From Phascolomyces articulosus (taxonomy: Eukaryota; Mucoromycota; Mucoromycetes; Mucorales; Lichtheimiaceae), in assembly GCA_025677815.1 (NCBI GenBank), contig JAIXMP010000001.1:1364001-1428000 (forward strand): a stretch of 64,000 bases of DNA. The letters are read 5' to 3'. This document shows positions 61,364 through 64,000 of the stretch, piece by piece. Numbering within the stretch: position 1 is the first letter of the stretch; every line of letters starts with the position of its first letter. Both the position numbers and the translations under genes were made by a program. Under the pieces are notes generated by a model, which had not been told where the DNA came from, ran no database searches, and saw only the letters and a program-made list of their open reading frames with translations.

Positions 61364-64000
<2,637 letters not shown>

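Overview
The window looks like nuclear DNA of a Mucoromycota (zygomycete) fungus. It is AT-rich. Its genes have many short introns with GTAAGT-type donors, spacers are dense in homopolymers and microsatellites, and the proteins are fungal: a Kre9/Knh1-like wall protein, Acl4, an Nrc2/Fpk1-type kinase and SKL/AKL-tailed peroxisomal enzymes. Exon structures were assembled by eye from reading frame, GT..AG ends and phase closure. I could not run any alignment, so family names rest on motif recognition.

Layout. 0-3 kb: end of an unknown gene, a probable Apc13, and a GPI-anchored Ser-rich wall protein. 3-10 kb: two decayed inverted copies of one unknown gene; one carries a 374-bp solo LTR, the other a palindromic mini-element. 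11.7-14.2 kb: a segmental duplicate carrying a urate oxidase gene. 16-19 kb: seipin and a gamma-glutamylcyclotransferase-like protein. 19.5-26 kb: a transposon-ridden stretch in which a LINE lies between the two halves of an unknown pseudogene, with a second decayed LINE beside it. 26.8-33.6 kb: a coiled-coil protein of unknown role, mitochondrial ribosomal protein mL46 and a single-repeat Myb-like regulator. 33.6-40.4 kb: about 6.8 kb with no recognisable gene. 40.4-42.3 kb: the Rpl4 chaperone Acl4. 43.4-56.3 kb: a mirror-image locus, acyl-CoA oxidase > < uricase, then uricase > < acyl-CoA oxidase. 56.6-57.8 kb: an aldehyde dehydrogenase pseudogene. 58.6-60.7 kb: Arp2. 61.4 kb to the end: an AGC kinase running off the edge.

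The main story is peroxisomal. Two acyl-CoA oxidases and three uricases, all H2O2-producing oxidases, end in PTS1 tripeptides (SKL or AKL), and the genes sit in inverted duplications. About 2.03 kb of the two oxidase genes reads as virtually identical, introns included, while the 5' exons, the upstream introns and the last codons differ. That mosaic is what gene conversion between inverted copies leaves. The three uricases share promoter elements, but one has two extra introns. No CRISPR, operon-like or clearly novel enzymatic system was seen.
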